This document shows positions 1-10,192 of a stretch of 64,000 bases of DNA, piece by piece. Where the stretch lies: the NCBI RefSeq assembly GCF_030272615.1, contig NC_081409.1, forward strand, positions 618,311,255 through 618,375,254. Direction: 5' to 3'. This DNA is from Cryptomeria japonica (Eukaryota; Streptophyta; Pinopsida; Cupressales; Cupressaceae). The position numbers and the translations under genes were made by a program. Every line of letters starts with the position of its first letter. Position 1 is the stretch's first letter. A model generated the notes under the pieces. The model searched no databases and was not told the origin of the DNA. It saw nothing but the letters and a program-made list of their open reading frames with translations.

Positions 1-894
1 GGGTTGGGTATGATTTCATGTTGTTTTCATGTCTTTGCATAAGCTTCAATATATCCTTTATTCATGCTTTAGATTACTTTGCATCTTGATTTAGAGCATT
101 TACATTATCATTTACAAGCAATTAGGGTTTACTTTCTAGGTTGCTCTAGTTTGCTTTCTTGCATTTAAGGACCTTGCACACACACTAGGTCTACACACAC
201 AATACATTTTACAATACAACTTGGCTATTCGTGGAGGTGGAAATCACCGAAGCGGGGGTTTGACTAAGGCAAAACCCTATATAGCCGCCCAAACACCTTT
301 TCAGATATAAGTGCAGGTTTCAGGACTCGGACGACGCCGCAAGTTACAGATCCGGAAGAAGCAGACGGAGACCGAACTTCACACCAAATCTCAGAGCAGA
401 AGACCTGGATAGGGGCATGGGGTGCCCTAGTCCCTGGGACAGGGGCGCTGGGCGCCCTGGTCCTTTTGACAGCAGTTTTCAACATTTTTGACAGCTTTGC
501 AAAACAACAGTTTTCGGAGCAGTTTCAGGGGCAGAATCAGGACAGTGGCGCCCGTGCCCCCGTCCCGAACATTTTCAGTCAGATTTTAACTCCGGGTACA
601 TTTTTACATTCTTTTCTTGTCCTTGTGTTTACAACTTTCCATTATTTAAGTTCAATTCTGCAATCTCGTTATTAGTTCATACTTGCACTTTGGGGTTAGG
701 GATTGAACTTGCATCATTCTATCTATCATTTACAACAAAGGAATAGAAATCCTAATAGGTAGCCTTTGGCTCTTTCTTCCACAAGGAGAAGTAGCCAATT
801 GTGTGATACCTCTAGGCTCTTTCGTATTCCACAAGTGTGTGGTTGAAAGTGGGATTAGGGCATGCTTGCTTAGTGTCACTTTTTCTCCCACACA
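1..894 (+). repeat. 5' LTR of element A (partial, downstream part)
   Basis: Matches 6717-7644 almost base for base. The shared end is the run finishing in CACACA at 894. After that the two copies part: this one runs into a possible primer-binding site, and the other into old reverse transcriptase sequence. The missing left part contains the promoter (see the TATA box in the 3' copy). It holds two copies of a GC-rich 32-bp unit at about 408-470, where the 3' LTR has three. Confidence 0.9.
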
Positions 895-897
895 TTT

Positions 898-915
898 TGG
901 TGAACATGACGTGAA
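898..915 (+). promoter_or_regulatory. Putative primer-binding site of element A
   Basis: The sequence TGGTGAACATGACGTGAA begins three bases after the LTR end. Primer sites normally begin TGG, complementary to the tRNA CCA end, within a few bases of the LTR, so position and first bases fit. It is not the common initiator-Met site and I cannot name the tRNA. Confidence 0.5.
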
Positions 916-1057
916 TCTATCATTGCTTCCTCTTGCATTGCATTTGTTAGATCTAGATCAAGATTTAGTGTGTTTTCATTTCATTTTCATTAAAAAGAAA
1001 AAAAAAAAAAAAGTGTGTTTCTTTGCATTGTGTGTTTAAATTTTATGCAATTTCAAA

Positions 1058-3208
1058 ATGTCAGATTTTTATTTGCAAGATGTTCATATTTGTGATGATT
1101 ATGAGTTAGATGAAGCTTTAGATGAATTTTTGAAACCTAAATATACCAAATCTTCATTTTACCAAAAAATCATGAACATTGTTACTATGCCATTTCATTG
1201 TGATGAGAAAGATAAGTCAAATGATTCCTCTCAAGGGTACATTCCTATCAGCTCTTCCACTAAATCTAGTAACATGGTTGTTTTCAATGATCCCCTCTAT
1301 GAAGAGATATCTCCTTTTGAATCAAAAGATAAACCTTTTAATAGATGTGATCATGCTTTGTTAGATGATGCCCTTGATGACTTTGTGGCTCCTAAAAAAT
1401 GCTCCCTTCATGAGGATCCTTTTGTGCAAGAAGATGACATTATCCCTACATTTCCTAGTGATGGCATTTCCTTTTCCAACAAAATTCCCACTAGAGATGA
1501 TGAATTAATGATAAATTCTTACCCTTCTCCTAAAGTTTGTCTTACCCATAAGCATCCCTTAGAGAAAGAAGATGAAATAATAAGCAATTTCCTTAATTCT
1601 CTCTCCCCTAAAGATCATATTGAACATATTTTGAGGAAAGAGGATGAGTTTAACACATCTACTGATGCTCTCCCTCCTAAGGATGAGGAATTAATAAACA
1701 ATGTTATCTCCTCTCCCGAAATTGACAATACTTCAAACATTCCTTTCAACAACCTCACTATTTGGGATGAACCATTAGAAGAAGGTATAGATTATTCTCT
1801 ACCCCTAGCCAAAGGGGATGAAATCAAGATTGGAAACTCCCTTGATAGTTTCTCCCCTTCCTTGAATCTCAATTATTCTCCCTCTAAAAATAAAGCATCT
1901 CCCTCTCCTCAACTTGGTTCTACTCATAAGGAAACCCTAGTTCAAAGCAAGATGGTTAACATTTCTTTCAAAGATCTCCCTCTCAAAAGTGAGACTTTAG
2001 AGAGTAGTGTTTATCCTTCTCCTAGAGAGTTTATTCCCCATGTAGACCCTATGATGATAAAGGATGGTATGACCTTTCCTAGTATTACTCTTCCTACTAG
2101 AACATCAATGCCTATCCCTTGTCTCTCTCCTAAAATTGATTTGATCCGTGATAAGATTTTAGTGCAAGAGAAGACTATCAATAATTCTTCCAACACTTTT
2201 GTTCATTCCTCTAAACCATCCTCAATCAATTTGACACATGTGAATGAGACACCTAACAAACCTCTCTTCACTGTCCAAGGTGCTTCTCCTTCTCAAAATT
2301 CTCAACCTTTAAATAAGCCAATCTTAGTAGTTCAAGGTGGTTATGCTAATGATTCTTTTTGCACGCCTAAGAAACCTATTATTACTATGCAAGGAGGTTA
2401 TTCTACTAAGAGCCCTTATGAGTATGCTAAGCAACTGACTAGAGAGAGTTATCATGCGGTTGCCCATACCTATAACACAAGAAACAATACCCAACCTAAT
2501 CTTCCTCTAGTTATCCCAACTTCACTTTCTCCTTCCCAACCTATTCTTCCTCAAGCTCCACGTATTTCACAAGTTCTTTGTAAGGAATATGATCTCATAG
2601 AACAACTTAAAACTACCCCTACTAAGATATCCCTTTGGGATTTGATCCAAACTTCTTCCGCTCATCATGGAATGTTAAAAGATGCCTTGAAAGATTTGAA
2701 TGTTCCTCCACCTAATACATCTAGTAATATAGTGTCTTTGGTTAACTCTGTGATGAATCCTAAAGCTCAAATTGTGTTTACCCAAGATGAGTTGCCTACT
2801 AGTGAAATTCAACATCAATATGATCCCTTGATGATTGTGGTTATCATAAATGACACTGCTATAAGACGAACACTGGTAGATAATGGCTCTGGCCTTAATG
2901 TGTGTAGCATTAATCTATTGCATAAAATGAATGTGGATACATCTCTCATTGAGCCTGACTCTCATCCCATTCGAGGCTTTGACAATGTGGCTAAGACTTC
3001 ATTAGGTATTATCACCTTACCCATCACAGTAGGACCTGTTACTTTGCCTACTCCTATCCATGTTATGTCGGGAAATCTAACATACAACTTGTTATTAGGG
3101 AGACCTTGGATTCATAGTATGCAAGCTGTCCCCTCTACATTGCATAGACAAGTTAAATTTATTTATAACAATAAGACATATACCTTGATAGGTGATACTA
3201 ATCTTTAG
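1058..3208 (+). CDS. Element A ORF, N-terminal part: acidic repetitive region plus retroviral-type aspartic protease
   Basis: A 716-codon open frame starting at the ATG at 1058. Residues 1 to about 550 are low-complexity and acidic, with recurring short blocks such as SPK, EDE and Ser/Pro-rich spacers. I see no capsid domain and no CCHC zinc knuckle. Residues of about 585-710 match the aspartic protease of Tat-like Gypsy elements: the catalytic segment is VDNGSGLNVCS (Asp at residue 608), followed by an IRGFDN segment and the hallmark LLLGRPWIHSMQAVPSTLH near the end. The residue after the catalytic Asp is Asn rather than the usual Thr/Ser. Tat-lineage proteases vary here, so this does not by itself mean inactivity. 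The protein would normally process the element's polyprotein in virus-like particles. A UAG at 3206-3208 ends the frame, but the same frame continues open for another 321 codons. No RT, RNase H or integrase follows. Confidence 0.8.
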   Translation: MSDFYLQDVHICDDYELDEALDEFLKPKYTKSSFYQKIMNIVTMPFHCDEKDKSNDSSQGYIPISSSTKSSNMVVFNDPLYEEISPFESKDKPFNRCDHALLDDALDDFVAPKKCSLHEDPFVQEDDIIPTFPSDGISFSNKIPTRDDELMINSYPSPKVCLTHKHPLEKEDEIISNFLNSLSPKDHIEHILRKEDEFNTSTDALPPKDEELINNVISSPEIDNTSNIPFNNLTIWDEPLEEGIDYSLPLAKGDEIKIGNSLDSFSPSLNLNYSPSKNKASPSPQLGSTHKETLVQSKMVNISFKDLPLKSETLESSVYPSPREFIPHVDPMMIKDGMTFPSITLPTRTSMPIPCLSPKIDLIRDKILVQEKTINNSSNTFVHSSKPSSINLTHVNETPNKPLFTVQGASPSQNSQPLNKPILVVQGGYANDSFCTPKKPIITMQGGYSTKSPYEYAKQLTRESYHAVAHTYNTRNNTQPNLPLVIPTSLSPSQPILPQAPRISQVLCKEYDLIEQLKTTPTKISLWDLIQTSSAHHGMLKDALKDLNVPPPNTSSNIVSLVNSVMNPKAQIVFTQDELPTSEIQHQYDPLMIVVIINDTAIRRTLVDNGSGLNVCSINLLHKMNVDTSLIEPDSHPIRGFDNVAKTSLGIITLPITVGPVTLPTPIHVMSGNLTYNLLLGRPWIHSMQAVPSTLHRQVKFIYNNKTYTLIGDTNL

Positions 3209-4171
3209 GCTTGTTTGCAAACATCTACTTCCAAAGGGAGTTCTTCTAAATCTTCCTCTTCTAATGACGACTCTTTAAACAAAATACCTATGGATGAATC
3301 ATCACCCTCTGATAATCAAAATTCTTTGGATGAGTCTAAAGCTCCTGAAGAAGATCCTTCTCGACTTGAGTCTACACATGAAAAGGCTTTTGATCCTGAG
3401 AAGGTTCTCGCAGAAGACGATTGGGGATCTCTTGATTTTAATCCCACCTTTGTAGGTGAGTATAGGGTTCCTCCTAGAGCGCTTAAAGTTAAAGAAAAGG
3501 AAGAAAATAAAAATCAATCAGTCTTACTTGAACCTATGAGCAATAATTTTGTGGCCGCTTCTCAAACTTCTTCTCCTCACACTTCTAATTCTGAAGAGTT
3601 TGATTCTTTGTCTTATGAAAAACCACCTTCTCTTCCTGAAATGGCTGATCGTTATGGTCGTGGTTTTCGCATTTTTGCTAAGCATGGGTATCATGGAAAT
3701 GGTTGTGGCACTCATGAACAAGGGATGAAGGTTCCTCTAGAGACTAATTTTCACAATTATGCCTTTGGACTTGGCTATAATCCCTGCAAACGCACTAAAG
3801 CATCTAAAAGACCATCTCTCAATGTGAATGCTATATTTAGTAGTGATGATGATCCCACTTCAACTAAATCATCTTCTACTTCTATCAACTCTTATTCCTC
3901 TCATAAGGAAATCTTGGCAATGAACAAATCTCTTTATGAATCCCCTCAAATTTCTAAATCCACTTATGAATCTTTATCTCCTATTCATCATAAAGTCCTT
4001 TCCTCTAGGGATAAGGCTCTAATAAATTACACTCATCCCTCTTCTAAGATTTCTTGTGACTTTTCGTCTTCAATTTTTATCATTTTATACATGTTTTTGA
4101 TCTCACTTATAGTTGAGCATTTAGCATGTCATATTCAAATACCTCATTCAATCTATCATGTCTTTAAATAA
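3209..4171 (+). pseudogene. Element A ORF, C-terminal part after an in-frame UAG: G-patch-like segment
   Basis: The frame of the protease ORF stays open from the codon after the UAG to a TAA at 4169-4171. The first in-frame ATG comes about 27 codons in, so independent initiation is not the obvious explanation. Either the UAG is a recent point mutation (for example from CAG) or it is read through. The segment is Ser/Asp/Glu-rich, then has a Gly-rich block with GRGFRIFAKHGYHGNGCG followed by FGLGYNP. This resembles the G-patch-like region that lies between protease and RT in many Tat-like elements. In those elements RT follows directly; here the coding sequence stops and non-coding DNA follows. 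Its role, if any, is unknown; G-patches usually bind RNA or RNA helicases. Confidence 0.6.
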
Positions 4172-5966
4172 CATTAATGGCTGTTATGTTGCTCATCATT
4201 ATGTGACATTGGTAGCTCATATACTGGGGGCTCATTGTCATTCATGATGGTACAATTTCAAGTGCAATCATATTTTTGAAGCAACATAATAGCCTAATTT
4301 TCTTGTTCCTATGGGGACAAGAGTGATTTCATACATCTCTTCTTTTTATGGTTAAAATTTCCCTTTGGGGTAATAGTGTGGAAATATTGATAATCTTTTC
4401 TTTAGAATCCTCTTTTCCTAGATATGGGGGAAGATGTGTATTCTCTTTCCTATCCTACCCACTTCTTGTGAGGAGCATTTTACATACACTAATGTCTTGC
4501 TTGCATGAACTCATGTGAGTATGTAGTACATTTTGCTTATGTCTAAATCTCTCCCTAGAAGATTGTGTAAGTCCTTCTCATTGTCCTTATCCTTGGGAGG
4601 CAATGATCTTTCCTTATTTTCATCTAAGGATCCACTTTTTCCTATTTTGTGGATGGTGTGAACTTTATTACTTGATGTTATTCCTTGTACGCATTTGTTG
4701 TTGTTTGTTCAAGGATTCTCTCTTACAAGAGGTGTAAGTCCTTGACTACAACCTCTTTTGCACTTGGTAAAATACATCCATAATGAATTCACTCTCCTAA
4801 TTGGGTTAAAAAGAGCGTCATCCTTCATTAAGAATCAATTTCACCTCGCAAAAGAAGGAAGTATTGCATTCTTATTCTCTTCTTTGTCTTATTCTAGAAG
4901 ATGTTATATTTGTCGAAGACAATTTCTCTCAGGGATAGGTGTCTTTTGTACAAAGATCTCTTCTCCTCTAAGGATCTCCTTTACACATACTACAAGATAT
5001 CCCTTCTCAACTATCTTATCCTTGCTTAAAGAGTGCAAAACTCTCTTGCTTGGATCTATGACATTGTTGCATTTTTGGGGTATCTTCTTTTGTGATGAAG
5101 GTGGGTATCCTTGTTCTAATTTTCTTATGACATAAACATTACACTTTTTGAGCAATGGATTATTCTCGGAACCAGAGCACAGACTCTTAGAGCGAGATGT
5201 CACGCTTTTGTACTATACATATACGGGTTGTAGCATACTCAGGCATAGACTCCTATGAGGTGCTTCTAACCTCCCTTACACACACATACACGAGGTTGAG
5301 TGGAACTAGCGGCATAAGGCTAGACTTTCTCACTCTCCTCCCTTACATGGATCACCTAAACAGACTCTAGGGGCTAGTTTTCCATGTCCTTTTTCCATGG
5401 ATCACCTAGACAAGATCTAGGGGCGAGAAGTCCATGTTTTCTCTCTCACTATTCTTCTCATGGATCACCAATGTGTGTATTCATGCTTTTTTCCTTTCTT
5501 TTCTTCTCTTTGCATTTTGTTTCCATTTACATCCTTCATCTTGTGTTAGAGAACTCTCAAATCCTCACACTCTTTATTGTGTTGGAATTGAGATTTAGTC
5601 CTCTTTCTTACCAATGATTCTCCATTAGTTTTTGATCTCATATCAAATCTTCTTGTGAGCATTTGTCATCAATTTTCTTTAACAATTCGAAGTGGTAAAC
5701 ATGATACCCTGTTTCAACTCACTAAAATTAGCAAGCCGAAACAGGGGGGGGCATATAGCTACCCTCGAATTTTCATCACCTTCCTTAGTAAGCATTAGGT
5801 GATTTTGTGATCTAACATGTGGTTTTGTAGGGTGCGATTCCTAACTGTGTACTGTAGATGCCGCTGGGGGCTTCGTTCGACAGACTTATGGATATATCCT
5901 TTTTCAAATAATGTTTACTTTTCTGTACTTTAGCTTGCATATGCACGTAGTGTTCATATGACCGCT
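4172..5966 (+). other. Element A internal non-coding region
   Basis: No supported coding sequence on either strand; the open frames here are short and show no domain. It occupies the place where pol should be, so pol appears to be deleted or replaced. Around 5345-5470 a short block recurs two to three times (CATGGATCACC followed by a TCTAGGGGC segment). A Gly-homopolymer-like run of eight G lies near 5743-5750. It resembles the untranslated 3' part of Tat elements. Confidence 0.6.
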
Positions 5967-5981
5967 AAAGTGGGGGCTAAA
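5967..5981 (+). promoter_or_regulatory. Polypurine tract of element A
   Basis: The purine-rich tract AAAGTGGGGGCTAAA lies immediately before the TG that opens the 3' LTR, the expected place for plus-strand DNA priming. Confidence 0.7.
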
Positions 5982-7644
5982 TGTAGCATCGTAAATTGTA
6001 CGCACTTGCTAGGGTGGTACAATTTCACACCTAGTTTAGCACCCACCTTGGTGCATTTTGCATTTTGCATTGCATTTCCCCTTTAGCACTTAATTAATTA
6101 AATTAATTAGGTCTAAGTTCCTATTTTATCATCTCCTACATCATAAAGTTGGGCCCTTTCATTAAAGTGTGCCCCTTTCATTTTATTCTTCCAATACATC
6201 ATTTAATCAAAAACCCTAATTAGGTCCTATTTTGAACTTGGGGGCTTGATTTCGGGGGTCAAAACATCTCGAAATCAGCTGTAACTTCGGGATTCTCTCT
6301 AAAATCATCATATCCGACGGCCCTAAAAATTTGGTGAAAAGTTGTCGAGACCATGGCGCTCGGAGTGCACATGGTCCCGGACATTTTTCCCGAAATTTTA
6401 GGAGCGCTATCCAATCATAAAATAAAGCTTAACCCTAAGAAATTGGCAGGATATTCAATCTCTAGGTCAGCCAAAAGTCGAAATTAAGACCTAGGGTTTC
6501 ATATATAAGAGCTCTCTTTCTTCATTTGAAAGGATCCGAATTTTGGCTTTCGAGGACCTTCTATGCAGTGAAAGAGCAGATCTTTGAAGACTTCAACAAC
6601 ATTCAACATCCTTCTATCAAGCATTTATCAATTTCATTCATCCATTTAGGGCTTGGAAGACATTGAAGAACAATAGGAGATTACCGACTGAAGATTGGCT
6701 TGTACTCCTCCCTTGAGGGTTGGGTATGATTTCATGTTGTTTTCATGTCTTTGCATAAGCTTCAATATATCCTTTATTCATGCTTTAGATTACTTTGCAT
6801 CTTGATTTAGAGCATTTACATTATCATTTACAAGCAATTAGGGTTTACTTTCTAGGTTGCTCTAGTTTGCTTTCTTGCATTTAAGGACCTTGCACACACA
6901 CTAGGTCTGCACACACAATACATTTTACAATACAACTTGGCTATTCGTGGAGGTGGAAATCACCGAAGCGGGGGTTTGACTAAGGCAAAACCCTATATAG
7001 CTGCCCAAACACCTTTTTAGATATAAGTGTAGGTTTCAGGACTTGGACGACGCCGCAAGTTACAGATTCGAAAGAAGCAAACGGAGATCGAACTTCACAC
7101 CAAATCTCAGAGCAAAAGACTAGGACAGGGGCGTGGGGCGCCCTGGTCCTGCCAAGACAGGGGCGTGGGGCACCCTGGTCCTGTCAGGACAGTGGCGCTG
7201 GGTGCCCTGGTCCTTTTGACAGCAGTTTTCAGCATTTTTGACAGCTTTGCAAAATAGCAGTTTTCGGAGCAGTTTCAGGGGCAGAATCAGGACAGTGGCG
7301 CCCGCGCCCCTGTCCCAAACATTTTCAGTCAGATTTTAACTCCGGGTACGCGTTTACATTCTTGTCTTGTCCTTGTGTTTACAGCTTTCCATTATTTAAG
7401 TTCAATTCTGCAATCTCGTTATTAGTTCATACTTGCACTTTGGGGTTAGGGATTGAACTTGCATCATTCTATCTATCATTTACAACAAAGGAATAGAAAT
7501 CCTAATAGGTAGCCCATGGCTCTTTCTTCCACAAGGAGAAGTAGCCAATTGTGTGATACCTCTAGGCTCTTTCGTATTCCACAAGTGTGTGGTTGAAAGT
7601 GGGATTAGGGCATGCTTGCTTAGTGTCACTTTTTCTCCCACACA
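5982..7644 (+). repeat. 3' LTR of element A (complete, 1663 bp)
   Basis: Begins TGTAGCATCG directly after the polypurine tract and ends CCCACACA, giving TG...CA ends. Bases 6717-7644 repeat 1-894. A TATA box sits at about 6502. It contains three tandem 32-bp GC-rich units (from 7124, 7156 and 7188) and a nearby GC-rich imperfect inverted repeat at about 7287-7315. The next base, 7645, is already old reverse transcriptase sequence, so ACTAG (7645-7649) would be the target duplication if the missing left flank also carries it. Confidence 0.88.
6502..6509 (+). promoter_or_regulatory. LTR promoter TATA box of element A
   Basis: TATATAAG about 520 bp into the 1663-bp LTR, followed by a pyrimidine-rich stretch, as expected for the U3/R border of a plant LTR promoter. 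No experimental start site can be inferred. Confidence 0.55.
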
Positions 7645-8450
7645 ACTAGATAGAATGGAAAAATTCAAACTTCGGCTAAATCCATAAAAGTGTGTATTTA
7701 GAGTGACATCTAGTAAACTACTTGGCTACATCATTTCAAAGAAGGGAATCGAGGTTGATCCTGAGAAGGTCCAAGCAATAATGGAAATACCGCCTCCAAA
7801 GAACATTAGTCAAATGAGAAGTTTATAGGGACATCTTCAATCAATTAGATGATTCATTTCTCAGCTGGCAGACAAAGCTTAACCTTTCACAAAAGTATTG
7901 AGGAAAGGATTAATATACAACTAGGATCGAGAATGTGAACAACACCTTCAGTAGATCAAATAGTACCTATCCAATCCACCAATACTAATGCCACCAATTC
8001 AAGGAAAACTATTGATCTTATACATATCAGCCACTGATTCATCATTAGGGGCACTTCTAGCACAACATGATCAAAATAAAAAAGAAAGAGCTATATATTC
8101 CATCAGTAGAACATTGGTTCTTATGAAATGAACTACATTATAATAGAAAAAGCATGCTTGGCATTAGTCTTTGCATCACAAAAATTGAGACACTATATGT
8201 TGGCACATTCCATCAAGCTAGTAGCTAAGATTGATCTGCTCAAGTATCTTCTCAACAAAGCAAGACTCACCGGAAGATTGGCAAAATGGGTCATGGTACT
8301 TATAGAGTTTGATATTTGAATATGTGGAACGCAAAGCCATCAAAGGATAGGTAATTGCAGATCAACTCAATGAAGCTCCACTTGAAGACACTCAACTACT
8401 GCATATAGAGTTTCTAGATGAATCAATAATGCACCTTACTCAACAATCCT
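7645..8450 (+). pseudogene. Element T reverse transcriptase C-terminus and first RNase H (decayed)
   Basis: Translation shows the end of a Gypsy RT: an MEKFKLRLNP block, then KCVFRV, LLGYIISKKGIEVDPEKVQA and MEIPPPKNISQMRSL, interrupted by stops. RNase H follows, with LYISATDSSLGALLAQHDQ and, from about 8128, an IIEKACLALVFASQKLRHYM block and KWVMVLIEFDI. These are the landmarks of Gypsy RT and RNase H in the correct order. Stops and at least one frame change mean no product. The catalytic RT core (YxDD) is not present because the element is split by element A and the upstream part is outside the window. Confidence 0.8.
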
Positions 8451-8454
8451 AGAA

Positions 8455-8850
8455 GATGTTCTTTGATGATCTTTCACCCAAAATGGTTCCGATGCTAGAA
8501 TACTATTTGTTACTCCTCAGAAATATTCAACCCCGAAGGTTTACAAGATTCTTTTCTCTTGCACAAACAATATTGTAGAGTATGAAGCTTTGGTAAACGG
8601 GATCAAGTTAGCTATTGAATGGAAGGTTCTGGAGTTACATATCTATGGATATTCTCAACTAATTATCAATCAAATCAATGATACATATCAGACTTGATAT
8701 GTGAAAGTGACGCCTTGTAAGATAATGCTTGATGATCTCAAGAAGTATTTTATGTTTGTATCATTCCAGTAGATTCCCAGATCAACAAATAGAGTAGCAG
8801 ATGCTATGGCCACCTTAGCATCTATACCTGAGTTATGAGAATCTAATTTT
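8455..8850 (+). pseudogene. Element T second, archaeal-type RNase H (decayed)
   Basis: Frames in this stretch give a FDD start, then ARILFVTPQKYSTPKVYKI, NNIVEYEALVNGIKLAIE, ELHIYGYSQLIINQIND, and finally IPRSTNRVADAMATLASI. These are the successive landmarks of the archaeal-type RNase H carried in addition to the ordinary one by Tat-lineage Gypsy elements. Several catalytic-position acidic residues are still recognisable (the initial FDD, the Glu in EYEAL, the Asp in VADAM), while the usual Asp of the GDSQL motif is read as Tyr-Ser. In-frame stops and a frameshift near 8480 inactivate it. Confidence 0.75.
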
Positions 8851-9054
8851 TGCTTTGAATTCCTAGTGGAAGAGTTACATTACCCTGCTTATGATTCTCC
8901 TGAGTCCTAAATAGTCTGTTCTATTATTGGACATGACTCATCGTGATATAGCCACATTTACTTTTATCTGTGTGACCAAATTATCCTAGAAAATCTTACC
9001 TGTAATAAGAGAAAGAACTTAACACGAAACGCTTCACAGTATGTCATCATTGCT

Positions 9055-10192
9055 AACGATTTGTTTAGGCAAGGTTTGGATGGTACATTTCTTAGGTGTC
9101 TAGAAACTGAAGAGTCTAAACGTGCATTATCAGAAGTCCATGAAGGTATTTGTGGATCTCATTCGAATGGTCTTACTTTAGCTCAGAAACTACTAAGGGT
9201 TGGCTACTACTGGCCAGACATGGAAAAGGATGCTATAAAGTTTTTTAAAACTTGTGAGAAGTGTCAGCTACATGGAAATCTCATACATGCTTTAGCAAAG
9301 GATCTCATACACATTGGCCTTTTCAGCAGTGGGCCTTTGATCTCATTGGTTAGATCTATCCTGCATCATCCAACTGACACAAGTTTATCATAACTGCCAC
9401 TAAGTACTTCACTAAGTGGGTTGAAGTGGTTCAGATTATCAAAGCAACCGGTAAACAAGTAGCTCTGTTCATTCTAAACCATATCATTTGAAGGTATGGG
9501 ATACCTTCGTCTATCGTGACTGACAATGGAGGACAATTCTAGAATAAACATCTAAACGAGCTCTATGAGAAATTCAAAATTAAACAACACTACTCATCTG
9601 TATATTACCCTCAAGGTAATGGACAATATGAGGCATCTAACAAAAACCTGTTGACTATGTTACACAAAATAGTAAACAAATCTGGGAAGAATTGGCATAT
9701 GCAGCTCAATCTTGCATTATGGGCTTACAAAACAAGTATCAGAACACCTACTAGGGCTACACCTTTCTCTTTGGTGTATGGGTCTGAAGCAGTATTACCT
9801 ATTGAAGTAGAAATACCATCTCTAAGAGTTTCTTTGCAAGGTCTTGTTACTGATGAAGACTATAAGATATCTATATTGCAAGAACTCTAATTTCTGGATG
9901 AACGTCGGCAAGTGGCATTTGATAATATCAGAGTGTATCAAAAGAGAATGTGCAGAGGGTATAACAAGAAGGTTAAACAAAGAGAATTTTAGGTTGGTGA
10001 CCTAGTTCTGAGAGAAAATCCTAAAAAACAATAGTTTCGAGACAACAAAGGGAAGTTTGAACAAAACTCGTTGGGTCCCTACATTGTTACTACAGTATTT
10101 GGCGCTGGTGCCTATCAGCTCTCAACATCAGAAGAATAACAGCTCTGTGAACCGATTAACACCATCCATTTGAATAAATTCTTCACTTAGCA
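9055..10192 (+). pseudogene. Element T integrase (decayed)
   Basis: Zinc-binding region: EVHEGICGSHSNG and LLRVGYYWPDMEKDA, then CEKCQLHGN, giving the HHCC arrangement. Catalytic core: WAFDLIG, TKYFTKWVEV, IVTDNGGQF and the HYSSVYYPQGNGQYEASNK stretch, the D,D,E region of Gypsy integrases. C-terminal part: WHMQLNLALWAYKTSIRTPT, TPFSLVYGSEAVLPIEVEIP and finally VGDLVLR. Two pieces remain open (9061-9393 and 9651-9890); stops lie between and after them. It would have inserted element cDNA into chromosomes. Confidence 0.85.

Larger units (their letters stand above)
1..7644 (+). mobile_element. Element A: Tat-like Gypsy LTR retrotransposon, apparently non-autonomous (5' end outside window)
   Basis: Bases 1-894 recur at 6717-7644 as direct repeats in the same orientation. 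The 3' copy extends left to a TG at 5982, just after a purine-rich tract, so these are the LTRs and the first about 735 bp of the 5' LTR lie outside the window. The internal part (895-5981) holds a possible primer site, one long frame with a protease and a G-patch-like segment, and about 1.8 kb of non-coding DNA. No reverse transcriptase, RNase H or integrase is visible, so mobilisation would need enzymes from a relative (inference). By eye the LTRs differ at roughly 25-30 of about 860 shared positions, mostly C/T and G/A changes, plus one 34-bp length difference. That suggests a moderately old insertion. It sits inside an older Tat element that begins at 7645. Confidence 0.85.

Noticed and set aside
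4904-5203. 99-codon minus-strand frame in the non-coding part of element A, as a possible antisense ORF
   Set aside because: No resemblance to the plant mobile domain or other known domain; too short to call.
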